Below, one piece after another: positions 1-6,960 of a stretch of 64,000 nt of DNA. Each line of letters begins with the position of its first letter. The stretch's first letter is position 1. Source of the stretch: Oceanicola granulosus HTCC2516 (GTDB lineage: Bacteria; Pseudomonadota; Alphaproteobacteria; Rhodobacterales; Rhodobacteraceae); NCBI RefSeq assembly GCF_000153305.1, contig NZ_CH724107.1:2201117-2265116 (forward strand), given 5' to 3'. The translations under genes and the position numbers were made by a program. The notes below the pieces were generated by a model. The model saw only the letters and a program-made list of their open reading frames with translations. It was not told the DNA's origin and did not search any database.

Positions 1-1
1 G

Positions 2-82
2 CTCAACCAGAAGCGCAAGCGGGTGGACGCCAAGAAGAAGCGCGGCGAGGTGAAGGCGCTGCGCGGCAAGGTCGACGAATGA
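2..82 (+). CDS. C-terminal end of a probable peptidyl-tRNA hydrolase ArfB (partial)
   Basis: Only the last 26 codons and a TGA stop lie in the window; the gene begins upstream. The visible tail is very basic (R-K-R-V-D-A-K-K-K-R-G-E-V-K) and ends in G-K-V-D-E. This resembles the lysine/arginine-rich C-terminal tail that ArfB/YaeJ ribosome-rescue hydrolases insert into the mRNA channel of stalled ribosomes. That is inference from composition and motif rhythm alone, because the catalytic GGQ domain is outside the window. A ribosomal protein or another RNA-binding protein with a basic tail remains possible. A 53-aa gene follows in the same direction 64 bp later. Confidence 0.5.
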   Translation, partial: LNQKRKRVDAKKKRGEVKALRGKVDE

Positions 83-146
83 GCGGCGGTTGAACCAACC
101 CGCCCCGGCGGCGTTGGCCGGCTGAACCCTTCAGAAAGGACCAGCC

Positions 147-308
147 ATGGCCACCCCGCCCGAGAAATCCCCCAAGCGCCCCCGCCTCTTCGTCCTCATC
201 CCCCTCGGCTTCGTCCTGCTGATCCTCGCGATGTTCGTGCTCGGCGAGTGGCGCCAGGAGACGACGGATTCGGGGCTGAACGACGAGGTGGAGGAGGCGA
301 TTGAGTGA
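147..308 (+). CDS. Small single-pass membrane protein, 53 aa
   Basis: The 53-residue product has a short basic N-terminus (P-P-E-K-S-P-K-R-P-R), one strongly hydrophobic segment at about residues 14-32 and an acidic tail ending D-E-V-E-E-A-I-E. A good ribosome binding site (AGAAAGGA, 133-140) sits 7 nt before the ATG, and codon use is GC-rich like the neighbours. The topology is that of a small inner-membrane protein with a positive-inside N-terminus. No function is recognised. It lies directly left of the lower-GC cassette, so it is probably the last resident gene before that insertion point. Confidence 0.7.
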   Translation: MATPPEKSPKRPRLFVLIPLGFVLLILAMFVLGEWRQETTDSGLNDEVEEAIE

Positions 309-315
309 GGCCTCA

Positions 316-344
316 TTGCCAGTCTGATCGAAAAAGGTCATAAC
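316..344 (+). promoter_or_regulatory. Candidate sigma70 promoter of the low-GC cassette
   Basis: TTGCCA (316-321), a 17-bp spacer and CATAAC (339-344) give reasonable -35 and -10 hexamers in an AT-richer stretch. The predicted start would fall near 351, only 13-25 nt before the candidate start codons of the 400-aa gene. This is a pattern match and not proof. Confidence 0.35.
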
Positions 345-363
345 GAACAGCAAGCGATGCTAG

Positions 364-1566
364 TTGGTGTGTTCTGTGGTAGCAACAGTCGATGTTCGCG
401 CTAGGCGTTTCGCGGAAGACGATTCCGCTTGGAGAATATTTCCCGGCAGCGGCTATAGGCACTATGATACCTTTCGAGAGCACGGGGTGGTGTTCCTCGA
501 GTTTCCAAACCTCCCATTTGTGACGAGTGACAGTCGGCTTGAGAAGAGCCCGAGGACCGCCTCAACCCTTGCCCGGTCAATCCACCTCGCCAGTTTCGTC
601 TATCGCACCGGATCAGACGCAGAACTTCGGCTTGCTGAGGAGGAAGAACGCGACTTCAGCAATGCTCGCTGGTCGAAGAAGCGTTCCCTCGCTCGCGGAT
701 GGGTCAACGCTCTATATGCCGAGGCTCGAGTTGGAGACGTCGTTGTCGTACCCGGTCCGGGTCACCGCAAGATGGCGGATGGCTCCTGGAAGCTCTTCCC
801 TACATTGATCGGCGAAATCGTCGGAGAGACGGAACGTTGGGCAGGCGCGCCCTATCCGTACTCTCAAGGTAGGTTGCTGACGAGGCGTGTGCGTTGGATC
901 CCGGATGCGCATGAAGGCCAACTAAGCCCTCGTTTAGCCCTCGCACTCCGCACGCAGAACGCTCTAGTCCGGCTTCCTGCAGGAGAACTTGAGCAGGTGC
1001 TCGGTGCAGCATTTAAGAACGTTGTTCTGAAGAATGAAACGCTTGCGCGGTTCTTGACCTCCAATCCCGAATTCCACAGCTACGAAAACTACCACTTCCT
1101 CAGCTTCATCCAAGCGACCTGCGCAGCTTTCCGTTCCGCAGAACAGCGCAGCGAACTTGTTGGGAACAGCATATTCGAAATTGCCGGCAGTATGGAGCGA
1201 GATTCTGAATATGTTGTGGAGCAAGATGCCAACATCCACTCTCCGGGATACTCGACACTCAAGGTCTTGTTCCCCGATACTGGGTCTCGTCGAGCAAAGA
1301 ACCTGCCTCTGATAATCGCTTGCCTCTTCGCGTTGGCAGCTAGTCCAGAAGCGAGCCCCTTCGATGCGGACGGTTCACCTAATGTTAATGTTTCTAACTC
1401 AGAGTCACCTGAGCTTGACCCGTGCGATCCGGAGTTTGGCCTAGAGAAAGACGTGCGTGACACATTGGACGCTATCGGGTATGATCGGTGGGTTAACGAA
1501 TGGTGTCCGACAGCTAGGTCGGCACAGGAGAACGACGGTTTCGAAGCTCTTCCGACCGTGGAATGA
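364..1566 (+). CDS. Unrecognised 400-aa protein with a possible PUA/EVE-like region (accessory gene)
   Basis: I do not recognise a full-length family. Base composition is clearly less GC-rich than in all the genes around it. Residues 23-54 (W-R-I-F-P-G ... G-V-V-F-L-E-F), 124-155 (G-D-V-V-V-V-P ... I-G-E-I-V-G-E) and 171-180 (R-R-V-R-W-I-P) follow the rhythm of the small beta-barrel (SH3/PUA/EVE-like) modules found at the N-terminus of some Mrr/McrB-type restriction and other nucleic-acid-sensing proteins. That link is inference. Residues 220-330 look mixed alpha/beta, and the tail from about 330 is polar and acidic. No nuclease, protease or NTPase motif was found. The start is uncertain: TTG 364, GTG 367 and GTG 376 are in frame and none has a strong Shine-Dalgarno. 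The stop overlaps the ATG of the next gene, so the pair is probably translationally coupled. Confidence 0.7.
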   Translation: MVCSVVATVDVRARRFAEDDSAWRIFPGSGYRHYDTFREHGVVFLEFPNLPFVTSDSRLEKSPRTASTLARSIHLASFVYRTGSDAELRLAEEEERDFSNARWSKKRSLARGWVNALYAEARVGDVVVVPGPGHRKMADGSWKLFPTLIGEIVGETERWAGAPYPYSQGRLLTRRVRWIPDAHEGQLSPRLALALRTQNALVRLPAGELEQVLGAAFKNVVLKNETLARFLTSNPEFHSYENYHFLSFIQATCAAFRSAEQRSELVGNSIFEIAGSMERDSEYVVEQDANIHSPGYSTLKVLFPDTGSRRAKNLPLIIACLFALAASPEASPFDADGSPNVNVSNSESPELDPCDPEFGLEKDVRDTLDAIGYDRWVNEWCPTARSAQENDGFEALPTVE

Positions 1567-2063
1567 GAGCTGACATGATGAAAATTGTTCGATCTGTTGG
1601 GCGGTTTCTCACCTCGACTCAGACCCCTCTATGGTTGCTCGGGGCAGCCTTTACTACAACTGTTCTTATCAATTACTTCGTTGATAGGCATGTGAGTTAC
1701 GGTGATGATGTTCAAGATTCTCTGATCGAAATTAGCTCGTTTGCGAACGATATCACTGTTATGTCGGCCGTCTTCGCCAATGCGCTCATGGAACGTGACG
1801 ATAGCTATGCTGCAGCTCAGCGACAGCTGGTTGTAAGCATCATGGAACTCTACGCTGAGCTGGAGAACCCTTCCGTGCAATTCTCCGATGAGACTGCTCA
1901 AGCTGCTGACGAAACTAGATCCTCTCTGGTACGGTTGAAGTCTGTAGTCGATGAGCTCAACGATCCTTCCCAACTCGGGAAATTCTGGGTTGAGCTTGCG
2001 AACGTTCTCGAAGCAAGGAACGAGTTCCTCGACCACCTTGAGGCTCAAAAGCGGCTCTTCTAA
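1563..2063 (+). CDS. Membrane-anchored helical protein, 166 aa, partner of the 400-aa gene
   Basis: The ATG overlaps the stop of the preceding gene (ATGA). Later in-frame ATGs at 1575 and 1578 are alternative starts. A short basic N-terminus is followed by one hydrophobic segment at about residues 20-40 ([15 protein letters not shown]). The remaining 120 residues are predicted mostly helical and charged, with several leucine-spaced stretches. This suggests a bitopic protein with a helical soluble domain. No known family is recognised. It shares the low GC of its partner. Its TAA stop overlaps the TAG stop of convergent pncB. A membrane protein coupled to a sensor-like partner resembles the architecture of some membrane-acting phage-defence pairs, but that is speculation from layout. 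Confidence 0.75.
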   Translation: MRADMMKIVRSVGRFLTSTQTPLWLLGAAFTTTVLINYFVDRHVSYGDDVQDSLIEISSFANDITVMSAVFANALMERDDSYAAAQRQLVVSIMELYAELENPSVQFSDETAQAADETRSSLVRLKSVVDELNDPSQLGKFWVELANVLEARNEFLDHLEAQKRLF

Positions 2064-3352
2064 ACCTCCACCGCCCTTTCCACCTGCTCCCCCACCCCGA
2101 ACACCCGCTTGTAGCGGGCGATCTCGTCGGCCGGGCCCATCGCCTTGCGGGGATTGTCGGAGAGCTTGACCGTCGGGCGGCCCTCGGCGGCGACGGCCTT
2201 GCAGACGAGGGAGAACGGCGCCAGCGCGTCGCCCGGGGCCAGGCCGCGGAAGTCGTTGGTGAGCATGGTACCCCAGCCGAAGCCGACGCGGACGCGGCCC
2301 GAGAAGCGGGTGTGGAGCTCGACGATCTTCTCGGCGTCGAGGCCGTCGGAGAAGATCACCAGCTTGTCGCGCGGGTCTTCGCCGCGGCTCTGCCACCAGG
2401 CGATGGCGGTCTCGGCGCCCTCGACGGGATCGCCGGAATCGATGCGGATGCCGGTCCAGCCGACGAGCCAGTCGGGGGCGCGGGAGAGGAAGCCCCGGGT
2501 GCCGTAGGTGTCGGGCAGGATGATGCGCAGGTTGCCCTCGTGCTCCTCGTGCCAGTCGGACAGCACCTCGTAGGGGGCCTGGGCGAGCTCGGCGTCGGTC
2601 TCGGCGAGGGCGGCGTAGACCATGGGCAGCTCGTGGGCGTTGGTGCCGATGGCCTCGAGGTCGCGGTTCTTGGCGATCAGGCAGTTGGAGGTGCCGGTGA
2701 AGCTCGGGCCGAGGCCCTCGAGCATCGCCTGCACGGCCCAGTCCTGCCAGAGGAAGGAATGCCGCCGGCGGGTGCCGAAATCGGCGACGCGCAGGTCTTC
2801 GAGCGGGCGCAGGCGTTCGACCTTCTCCCAGAGCTTCGTCATCGCGCGGGCGTAGAGCACCTGCAGCTCGAAGCGGCCCATGTCGCGCAGCACGGCGCGG
2901 CCGCGCAGCTCCATGAGCACGGCGAGCGCGGGGATCTCCCAGAGCATGACCTCGGGCCAGTTGCCCTCGAAGGTGAGCTCGTACTGCCCGTCGCGCTTCT
3001 CGAGGTGGTAGGGCGGCAGGCGGACGTTCTCGAACCAGTCCATGAAGGCCGGGGTGAACATCTGGCGCTTGCCGTAGAAGGTGTTGCCGCGCAGCCAGGT
3101 CCCCTCGCCGCGGGAGAGGGACAGGGTGCGGATGTGGTCGAGCTGTTCGCGCAGCTCGCCCTCGTCGATCAGGTCGGCGAGGCGGACGTCGCGGGTGCGG
3201 TTGATGAGGGAGAAGGTGACCTGCGTCGTGGGGTGCCGGGCGTGGACGGTCTGGCACATCAGCAGCTTGTAGAAGTCGGTGTCGATCAGCGAGCGGACGA
3301 TCGGGTCGATCTTCCACTTGTGGTTCCAGACCCGTGACGCGATGTCGACCAT
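2060..3352 (-). CDS. pncB: Nicotinate phosphoribosyltransferase
   Basis: This 430-aa enzyme of the Preiss-Handler salvage route converts nicotinate, PRPP and ATP to nicotinate mononucleotide in the cytosol. Family hallmarks visible are the N-terminal [12 protein letters not shown] segment (about residues 21-32), F-G-T-R-R-R-H-S-F (about 190-198) around the phosphorylated histidine region, and G-T-S-N-C-L-I-A (about 219-226). Length and end-to-end similarity fit PncB and not the longer eukaryotic-type enzyme. The gene is convergent with the low-GC cassette and their stop codons overlap in the tetranucleotide CTAA. De novo nadABC lies about 52 kb to the right in this window. Confidence 0.93.
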   Translation of the reverse strand: MVDIASRVWNHKWKIDPIVRSLIDTDFYKLLMCQTVHARHPTTQVTFSLINRTRDVRLADLIDEGELREQLDHIRTLSLSRGEGTWLRGNTFYGKRQMFTPAFMDWFENVRLPPYHLEKRDGQYELTFEGNWPEVMLWEIPALAVLMELRGRAVLRDMGRFELQVLYARAMTKLWEKVERLRPLEDLRVADFGTRRRHSFLWQDWAVQAMLEGLGPSFTGTSNCLIAKNRDLEAIGTNAHELPMVYAALAETDAELAQAPYEVLSDWHEEHEGNLRIILPDTYGTRGFLSRAPDWLVGWTGIRIDSGDPVEGAETAIAWWQSRGEDPRDKLVIFSDGLDAEKIVELHTRFSGRVRVGFGWGTMLTNDFRGLAPGDALAPFSLVCKAVAAEGRPTVKLSDNPRKAMGPADEIARYKRVFGVGEQVERAVEV

Positions 3353-3480
3353 TCGGCGTTCCCCCTGAGGGGCTTATCGCAAGGCCGGGCGGGGGCGTCC
3401 AGCCGGGCGGGCGGTGGCTCTTGTTTCGGTGGCGGCGATCGGGTTCAAGCGGGGGCGGACCTTTCTTGAGCGGAGCCTCG

Positions 3481-3843
3481 ATGACGACCTGGATCACCAT
3501 CTGCGACACCTGCAAGCGCGAGGACTGGGATTCCGCCAGCGGGCGCACCGACGGCGAGGCGCTGGCGGCGCTGGTCGAGGCGGCGCCGCGGGGCGAGAGC
3601 GTGCGGGTGCGGCGGACGTCGTGCCTGATGGGGTGCGACCACGGCTGCAACGTCGCGGTGCAGGCGGCGGGCAAGCTGGCCTACACGCTGGGCCGGTTCG
3701 AGCCGACGGAGGACGCGGCGGCGGCGATCGTGGGCTACGCGACGCTGCACGCGGCGACGGAGACGGGGCGGGTGCCCTACCGGGAGTGGCCGGCCGGGGT
3801 GAAGGGGCACTTCGTGACGCGCCACCCGCCGTTGCCCGAGTGA
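3481..3843 (+). CDS. DUF1636 metal-binding protein, first gene of a cobalamin operon
   Basis: The 120-aa cytosolic protein has an N-terminal C-D-T-C pair (residues 8-11) and a second cluster [10 protein letters not shown] at about 54-63. This is the conserved cysteine pattern of the DUF1636 'predicted metal-binding' family, which has a thioredoxin-like ferredoxin appearance. The ATG at 3481 follows GAGCGGAG. Its last codon overlaps the GTG start of cobC (GTGA), so it is transcribed and probably translated with cobC and cobD. From context a role in cobalamin or cobalt metabolism is likely, for example metal or redox handling, but no reaction is established here. Confidence 0.85.
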   Translation: MTTWITICDTCKREDWDSASGRTDGEALAALVEAAPRGESVRVRRTSCLMGCDHGCNVAVQAAGKLAYTLGRFEPTEDAAAAIVGYATLHAATETGRVPYREWPAGVKGHFVTRHPPLPE

Positions 3844-4778
3844 GCGGGCCGCGCGATCACGGCGGCGGGCTCGACGCGGCGGTGGCGCGGTACGGGGGCC
3901 GGCGCGGGGAGTGGCTCGACCTGTCGACGGGGATCAACCCGGAGCCCTACCCGGTGGGAGCGGTGCCCGGCGCGGCGTGGACGGCGCTGCCCGACGCGGG
4001 CGCGGCGGCGGCGCTGGAGGCGGCGGCGCGGGGCTTCTGGGGTGTGCCGGAGGGGGCCGGCGTGCTGGCCGCGCCGGGGGCGTCGGCGCTGATCGCGCGG
4101 CTGCCGGAGATCGCGCCGGGGCGGTGGGCCTGCATTCAAGGGCCGACCTACAACGAGCACGCGGCCGCGTTCCGGGCCTTCGGGGGAGCCGTCGGCGCGG
4201 ACGCGCGGGCGCCGGTGCATGTCCACGTCCATCCCAACAATCCCGACGGGCGGCTGCTGGAGCGGCTGCCGGAGGGGGTGGCGCTGGTGGTGGTCGACGA
4301 GAGCTTCTGCGACGTCTGCCCCGAGCGCAGCCACGTGGCGGCGACGGCGCGGCCGGGGGTGATCGTGCTGAAGAGCTTCGGCAAGTTCTGGGGCCTGGCG
4401 GGGCTGCGGCTGGGCTTCGCGATCGGGCATCCGCAGACGCTGGGGCGGCTGGCGGAGCTGCTGGGGCCGTGGCCCGTCTCCGGGCCGGCGCTGGCGGTGG
4501 GCGCGCGGGCGCTGGCCGACCGGGAGTGGGCGGCGGCGACGCGGGCGCGGCTGAGGGCCGACGCGGCGCGGCTGGACGGGATGATGGCGGCGGCGCGGCT
4601 GGTGGGCGGGACGGACCTGTTCCGGCTCTACGAGGTGGACGACGCTGCGCGCTGGCAGGCGCGGCTGGCGGAGGGCCGGGTCTGGAGCCGGATCTTCCCG
4701 TGGTCGGCGCGGCTGATCCGGCTCGGGCTGCCGCCGCGGACGGGCTGGGCGCAGCTGGCGCGGGCGCTGGAGCGATGA
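3840..4778 (+). CDS. cobC: Threonine-phosphate decarboxylase (CobC type)
   Basis: A PLP-dependent fold-type-I aminotransferase-like enzyme of 312 aa. The family produces (R)-1-amino-2-propanol phosphate from L-threonine O-phosphate for the lower-loop linker of cobalamin. The PLP lysine is K182 in L-K-S-F-G-K-F-W-G, followed by G-L-R-L-G-F. The N-P-E-P and N-N-P-D-G segments are also typical. I chose the GTG at 3840 because it overlaps the TGA of the preceding gene (GTGA) and begins just before the conserved H-G-G motif. The gene ends in an ATGA overlap with cobD. It is called cobC in Pseudomonas/Rhodobacter naming and cobD in Salmonella naming. Confidence 0.9.
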   Translation: MSGPRDHGGGLDAAVARYGGRRGEWLDLSTGINPEPYPVGAVPGAAWTALPDAGAAAALEAAARGFWGVPEGAGVLAAPGASALIARLPEIAPGRWACIQGPTYNEHAAAFRAFGGAVGADARAPVHVHVHPNNPDGRLLERLPEGVALVVVDESFCDVCPERSHVAATARPGVIVLKSFGKFWGLAGLRLGFAIGHPQTLGRLAELLGPWPVSGPALAVGARALADREWAAATRARLRADAARLDGMMAAARLVGGTDLFRLYEVDDAARWQARLAEGRVWSRIFPWSARLIRLGLPPRTGWAQLARALER

Positions 4779-5677
4779 GCCTCGCGCTGCTGCTGGCGCT
4801 GCTGCTCGACGCGCTGCTCGGGGAGCCGCGCTGGCTGTGGTCGCGGCTGCCGCATCCGGCGGTGCTGATGGGGCGCGCGGTCGCCCTGCTGGACCGGCGG
4901 CTGAACCGGGGGCGGCGCTGGCAGGGGATCGTCGCGGTGACACTGCTGGTGGCGGGCGCGGCGGTGCTGGGGCTGGCGCTGGCGGCGCTGCCGGGGCGGG
5001 TGGCGGAAGTGGTCGTGGGCGCGGTCCTGCTCGCCCAGCGCTCGCTGGCCGAGCACGTGGCCGCCGTCGGCGCGGCGCTGCGGCGGGGGCTGGCGGAGGG
5101 GCGGCGCAGCGTGGCGCTGATCGTGGGGCGCGATACCGCCGGGATGGGCGAAGCGGACGTGGCGCGCGGGGCCATCGAGAGCGCGGCGGAGAACCTCTCG
5201 GACGGGGTGATCGCGCCGGCGCTGTGGTTCCTGGTGGCGGGACTGCCGGGGATACTGGTCTACAAGGCGGTGAACACCGCCGACAGCATGATCGGCTACC
5301 GCACGCCGCGCCACGCGGCCTTCGGCTGGGCGGCGGCGCGGCTCGACGACCTGCTCAACCTCGTGCCCGCGCGGCTGACCTTCGCGCTGCTGTGGCTCGC
5401 CGCCGGCGCGCCCGGCGGCTGGCGGGGCGCGGCGCAGGACGCGCGGCGGCACCGCTCGCCCAACGCCGGCTGGCCGGAGGCGGCGATGGCGCGGGCGCTC
5501 GGCGTGGCGCTGTCGGGGCCGCGCAGCTACGGCGGGACACGCACCGAAACGCCGTTCGTCAACGCGGCGGGCCGCCGCCATCCCGGCCCGCCGGAGATCG
5601 ACACGGCGGTGCGGCTGCTGTGGCGGGCGTGGGGCTGGCTGCTGGCGGGCGTCGGCATCACCTTGCTGCTTTTCTAG
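4775..5677 (+). CDS. cobD: Adenosylcobinamide-phosphate synthase (CobD/CbiB)
   Basis: This 300-aa polytopic inner-membrane protein attaches aminopropanol (phosphate) to adenosylcobyric acid. Characteristic segments are L-L-D-A-L-L-G-E-P (near residue 10), H-P-A-V-L-M-G (about 28-34), the I-V-G-R-D-T loop, [16 protein letters not shown] and [12 protein letters not shown]. Several hydrophobic helices are evident. The ATG overlaps the cobC stop. Substrate supply by CobC and use by CobD are consecutive steps, so the three-gene operon is functionally coherent. Confidence 0.93.
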   Translation: MSLALLLALLLDALLGEPRWLWSRLPHPAVLMGRAVALLDRRLNRGRRWQGIVAVTLLVAGAAVLGLALAALPGRVAEVVVGAVLLAQRSLAEHVAAVGAALRRGLAEGRRSVALIVGRDTAGMGEADVARGAIESAAENLSDGVIAPALWFLVAGLPGILVYKAVNTADSMIGYRTPRHAAFGWAAARLDDLLNLVPARLTFALLWLAAGAPGGWRGAAQDARRHRSPNAGWPEAAMARALGVALSGPRSYGGTRTETPFVNAAGRRHPGPPEIDTAVRLLWRAWGWLLAGVGITLLLF

Positions 5678-5753
5678 GCGGCGCTGGACTCGCCGCCGCC
5701 GCCCGCTAGGGTCGCGCACCAAATCGACCTCATCACGCATCACGGGAGCTCCC

Positions 5754-6923
5754 ATGCGCGCCGCCCTCACCGCCCTCTTCACCCTCGCCGCCGGCACGGC
5801 CGCCGCCCAACCCTGCGGCGGCGACTTCAACGCCTTCGTCGACGCGCTCAAGACGGAAGCCGTCGCCCGGGGCCACGACGCCTCGGCCACCGAGCGCTTC
5901 TTCGCCAGCGTGCGCCAGGATCCGGACGTCATCGCCGCCGACCGCCGCCAGGGCGTCTTCCAGCGCGACTTCATCGACTTCTCGCGCCGGCTGATCTCGC
6001 AGAACCGGATCGACAACGGCCAGATCATGAGCGAGCGCTACGACGCGACCTTCGACCGGATCGAGGCGGAGTACGGCGTGCCGCGCGGGGTGCTGCTGGC
6101 GTTCTGGGCGTTCGAGACCGATTACGGGCAGGTGCAGGGCGACTTCAACACCGCCAACGCGCTCGTCACCCTCGCCCACGATTGCCGCCGGCCCGAGCTG
6201 TTCCTGCCGCAGGTCTACGCGGCGCTCGAGCTCTACGAGCGCGGCGACCTCGACCCGGCGACCACCACCGGCGCCTGGGCCGGGGAGATCGGGCAGGTGC
6301 AGATGCTGCCCGAGGACATCCTCACCAACGGCCGCGACGGCGACGGCGACGGGCGGGTCGACCTGAAGGGGTCGGCCGAGGACGCGCTGATGTCGGGCGG
6401 CGCGATGCTGGCCGATCTCGGCTGGCGCGCGGGCGAGCCGTGGCTGCAGGAGATCGTCGTCCCCGAGGGGATCGACCTGACGCTGACCGGGCTCGACCAC
6501 GAGATGACCGTGGCCGAGTGGGAGGCGCTCGGGGTGCGGGCGCGCGAGGGGCAGCTCGGCGACGGCAGCCTCGTCGCCTCGGTGCTGCTGCCGATGGGCG
6601 AAGGCGGCCCGGCGTTCCTCGCCTACCCGAACTTCGACGTCTACTTCGAGTGGAACCAGAGCCTGGTCTACGTCACCACCGCCGCCTACTTCGCCACCCG
6701 CCTCGAGGGCGCGCCGGTCTACGACGCCGGCAACCCGCGGCCGGGCCTGTCGGGCGAGCAGATGGTGGAGCTGCAGGAGAAGCTGGTCGCGCGCGGGCAT
6801 GACGTGGGCGACGTCGACGGCATCCTCGGCGAGAAGACCCGCGCGGCGGTGCAGGCCGAGCAGATCCGGCTCGGGATGCCGCCGGATGCCTGGCCGACGG
6901 CGGAGCTGCTGGCGCGGTTGTAA
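5754..6923 (+). CDS. Lytic murein transglycosylase (MltB-like) with C-terminal peptidoglycan-binding domain
   Basis: The 389-aa exported protein has a signal peptide (residues 1-18, cleavage near A-A-A-Q). An SLT_2/MltB-type catalytic domain spans about 22-320, with catalytic glutamate E121 in F-W-A-F-E-T-D-Y-G and the companion Q-V-Q-M-L-P stretch. A PG_binding_1 domain at about 330-385 contains G-D-V-D-G-I-L-G-E-K-T-R-A-A-V. It cleaves glycan strands in the periplasm, leaving 1,6-anhydro ends. There is no lipobox, so it is a soluble periplasmic enzyme. The start has GGGAG 5-9 nt upstream. It is convergent with smc and separated from it by a perfect hairpin. Confidence 0.9.
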   Translation: MRAALTALFTLAAGTAAAQPCGGDFNAFVDALKTEAVARGHDASATERFFASVRQDPDVIAADRRQGVFQRDFIDFSRRLISQNRIDNGQIMSERYDATFDRIEAEYGVPRGVLLAFWAFETDYGQVQGDFNTANALVTLAHDCRRPELFLPQVYAALELYERGDLDPATTTGAWAGEIGQVQMLPEDILTNGRDGDGDGRVDLKGSAEDALMSGGAMLADLGWRAGEPWLQEIVVPEGIDLTLTGLDHEMTVAEWEALGVRAREGQLGDGSLVASVLLPMGEGGPAFLAYPNFDVYFEWNQSLVYVTTAAYFATRLEGAPVYDAGNPRPGLSGEQMVELQEKLVARGHDVGDVDGILGEKTRAAVQAEQIRLGMPPDAWPTAELLARL

Positions 6924-6930
6924 CGCCTAT

Positions 6931-6956
6931 GTAGGCCGGGCTGAAGCCCGGCCTAC
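6931..6956. terminator. Perfect 11-bp palindrome between convergent genes
   Basis: GTAGGCCGGGC (6931-6941), loop TGAA, and GCCCGGCCTAC (6946-6956) form a perfect stem between the stop of the transglycosylase gene and the stop of smc. Its position fits a bidirectional terminator. It lacks a T-tract. The sequence resembles a widespread type of short intergenic palindrome, so it may be a repeat copy used as a terminator. Confidence 0.7.
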
Positions 6957-6960
6957 GGCC

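Noticed and set aside
2312-3337. Long plus-strand frame opposite pncB
   Set aside because: It is a Gly/Val/Leu-rich shadow of the pncB coding strand with no family resemblance and no ribosome site.
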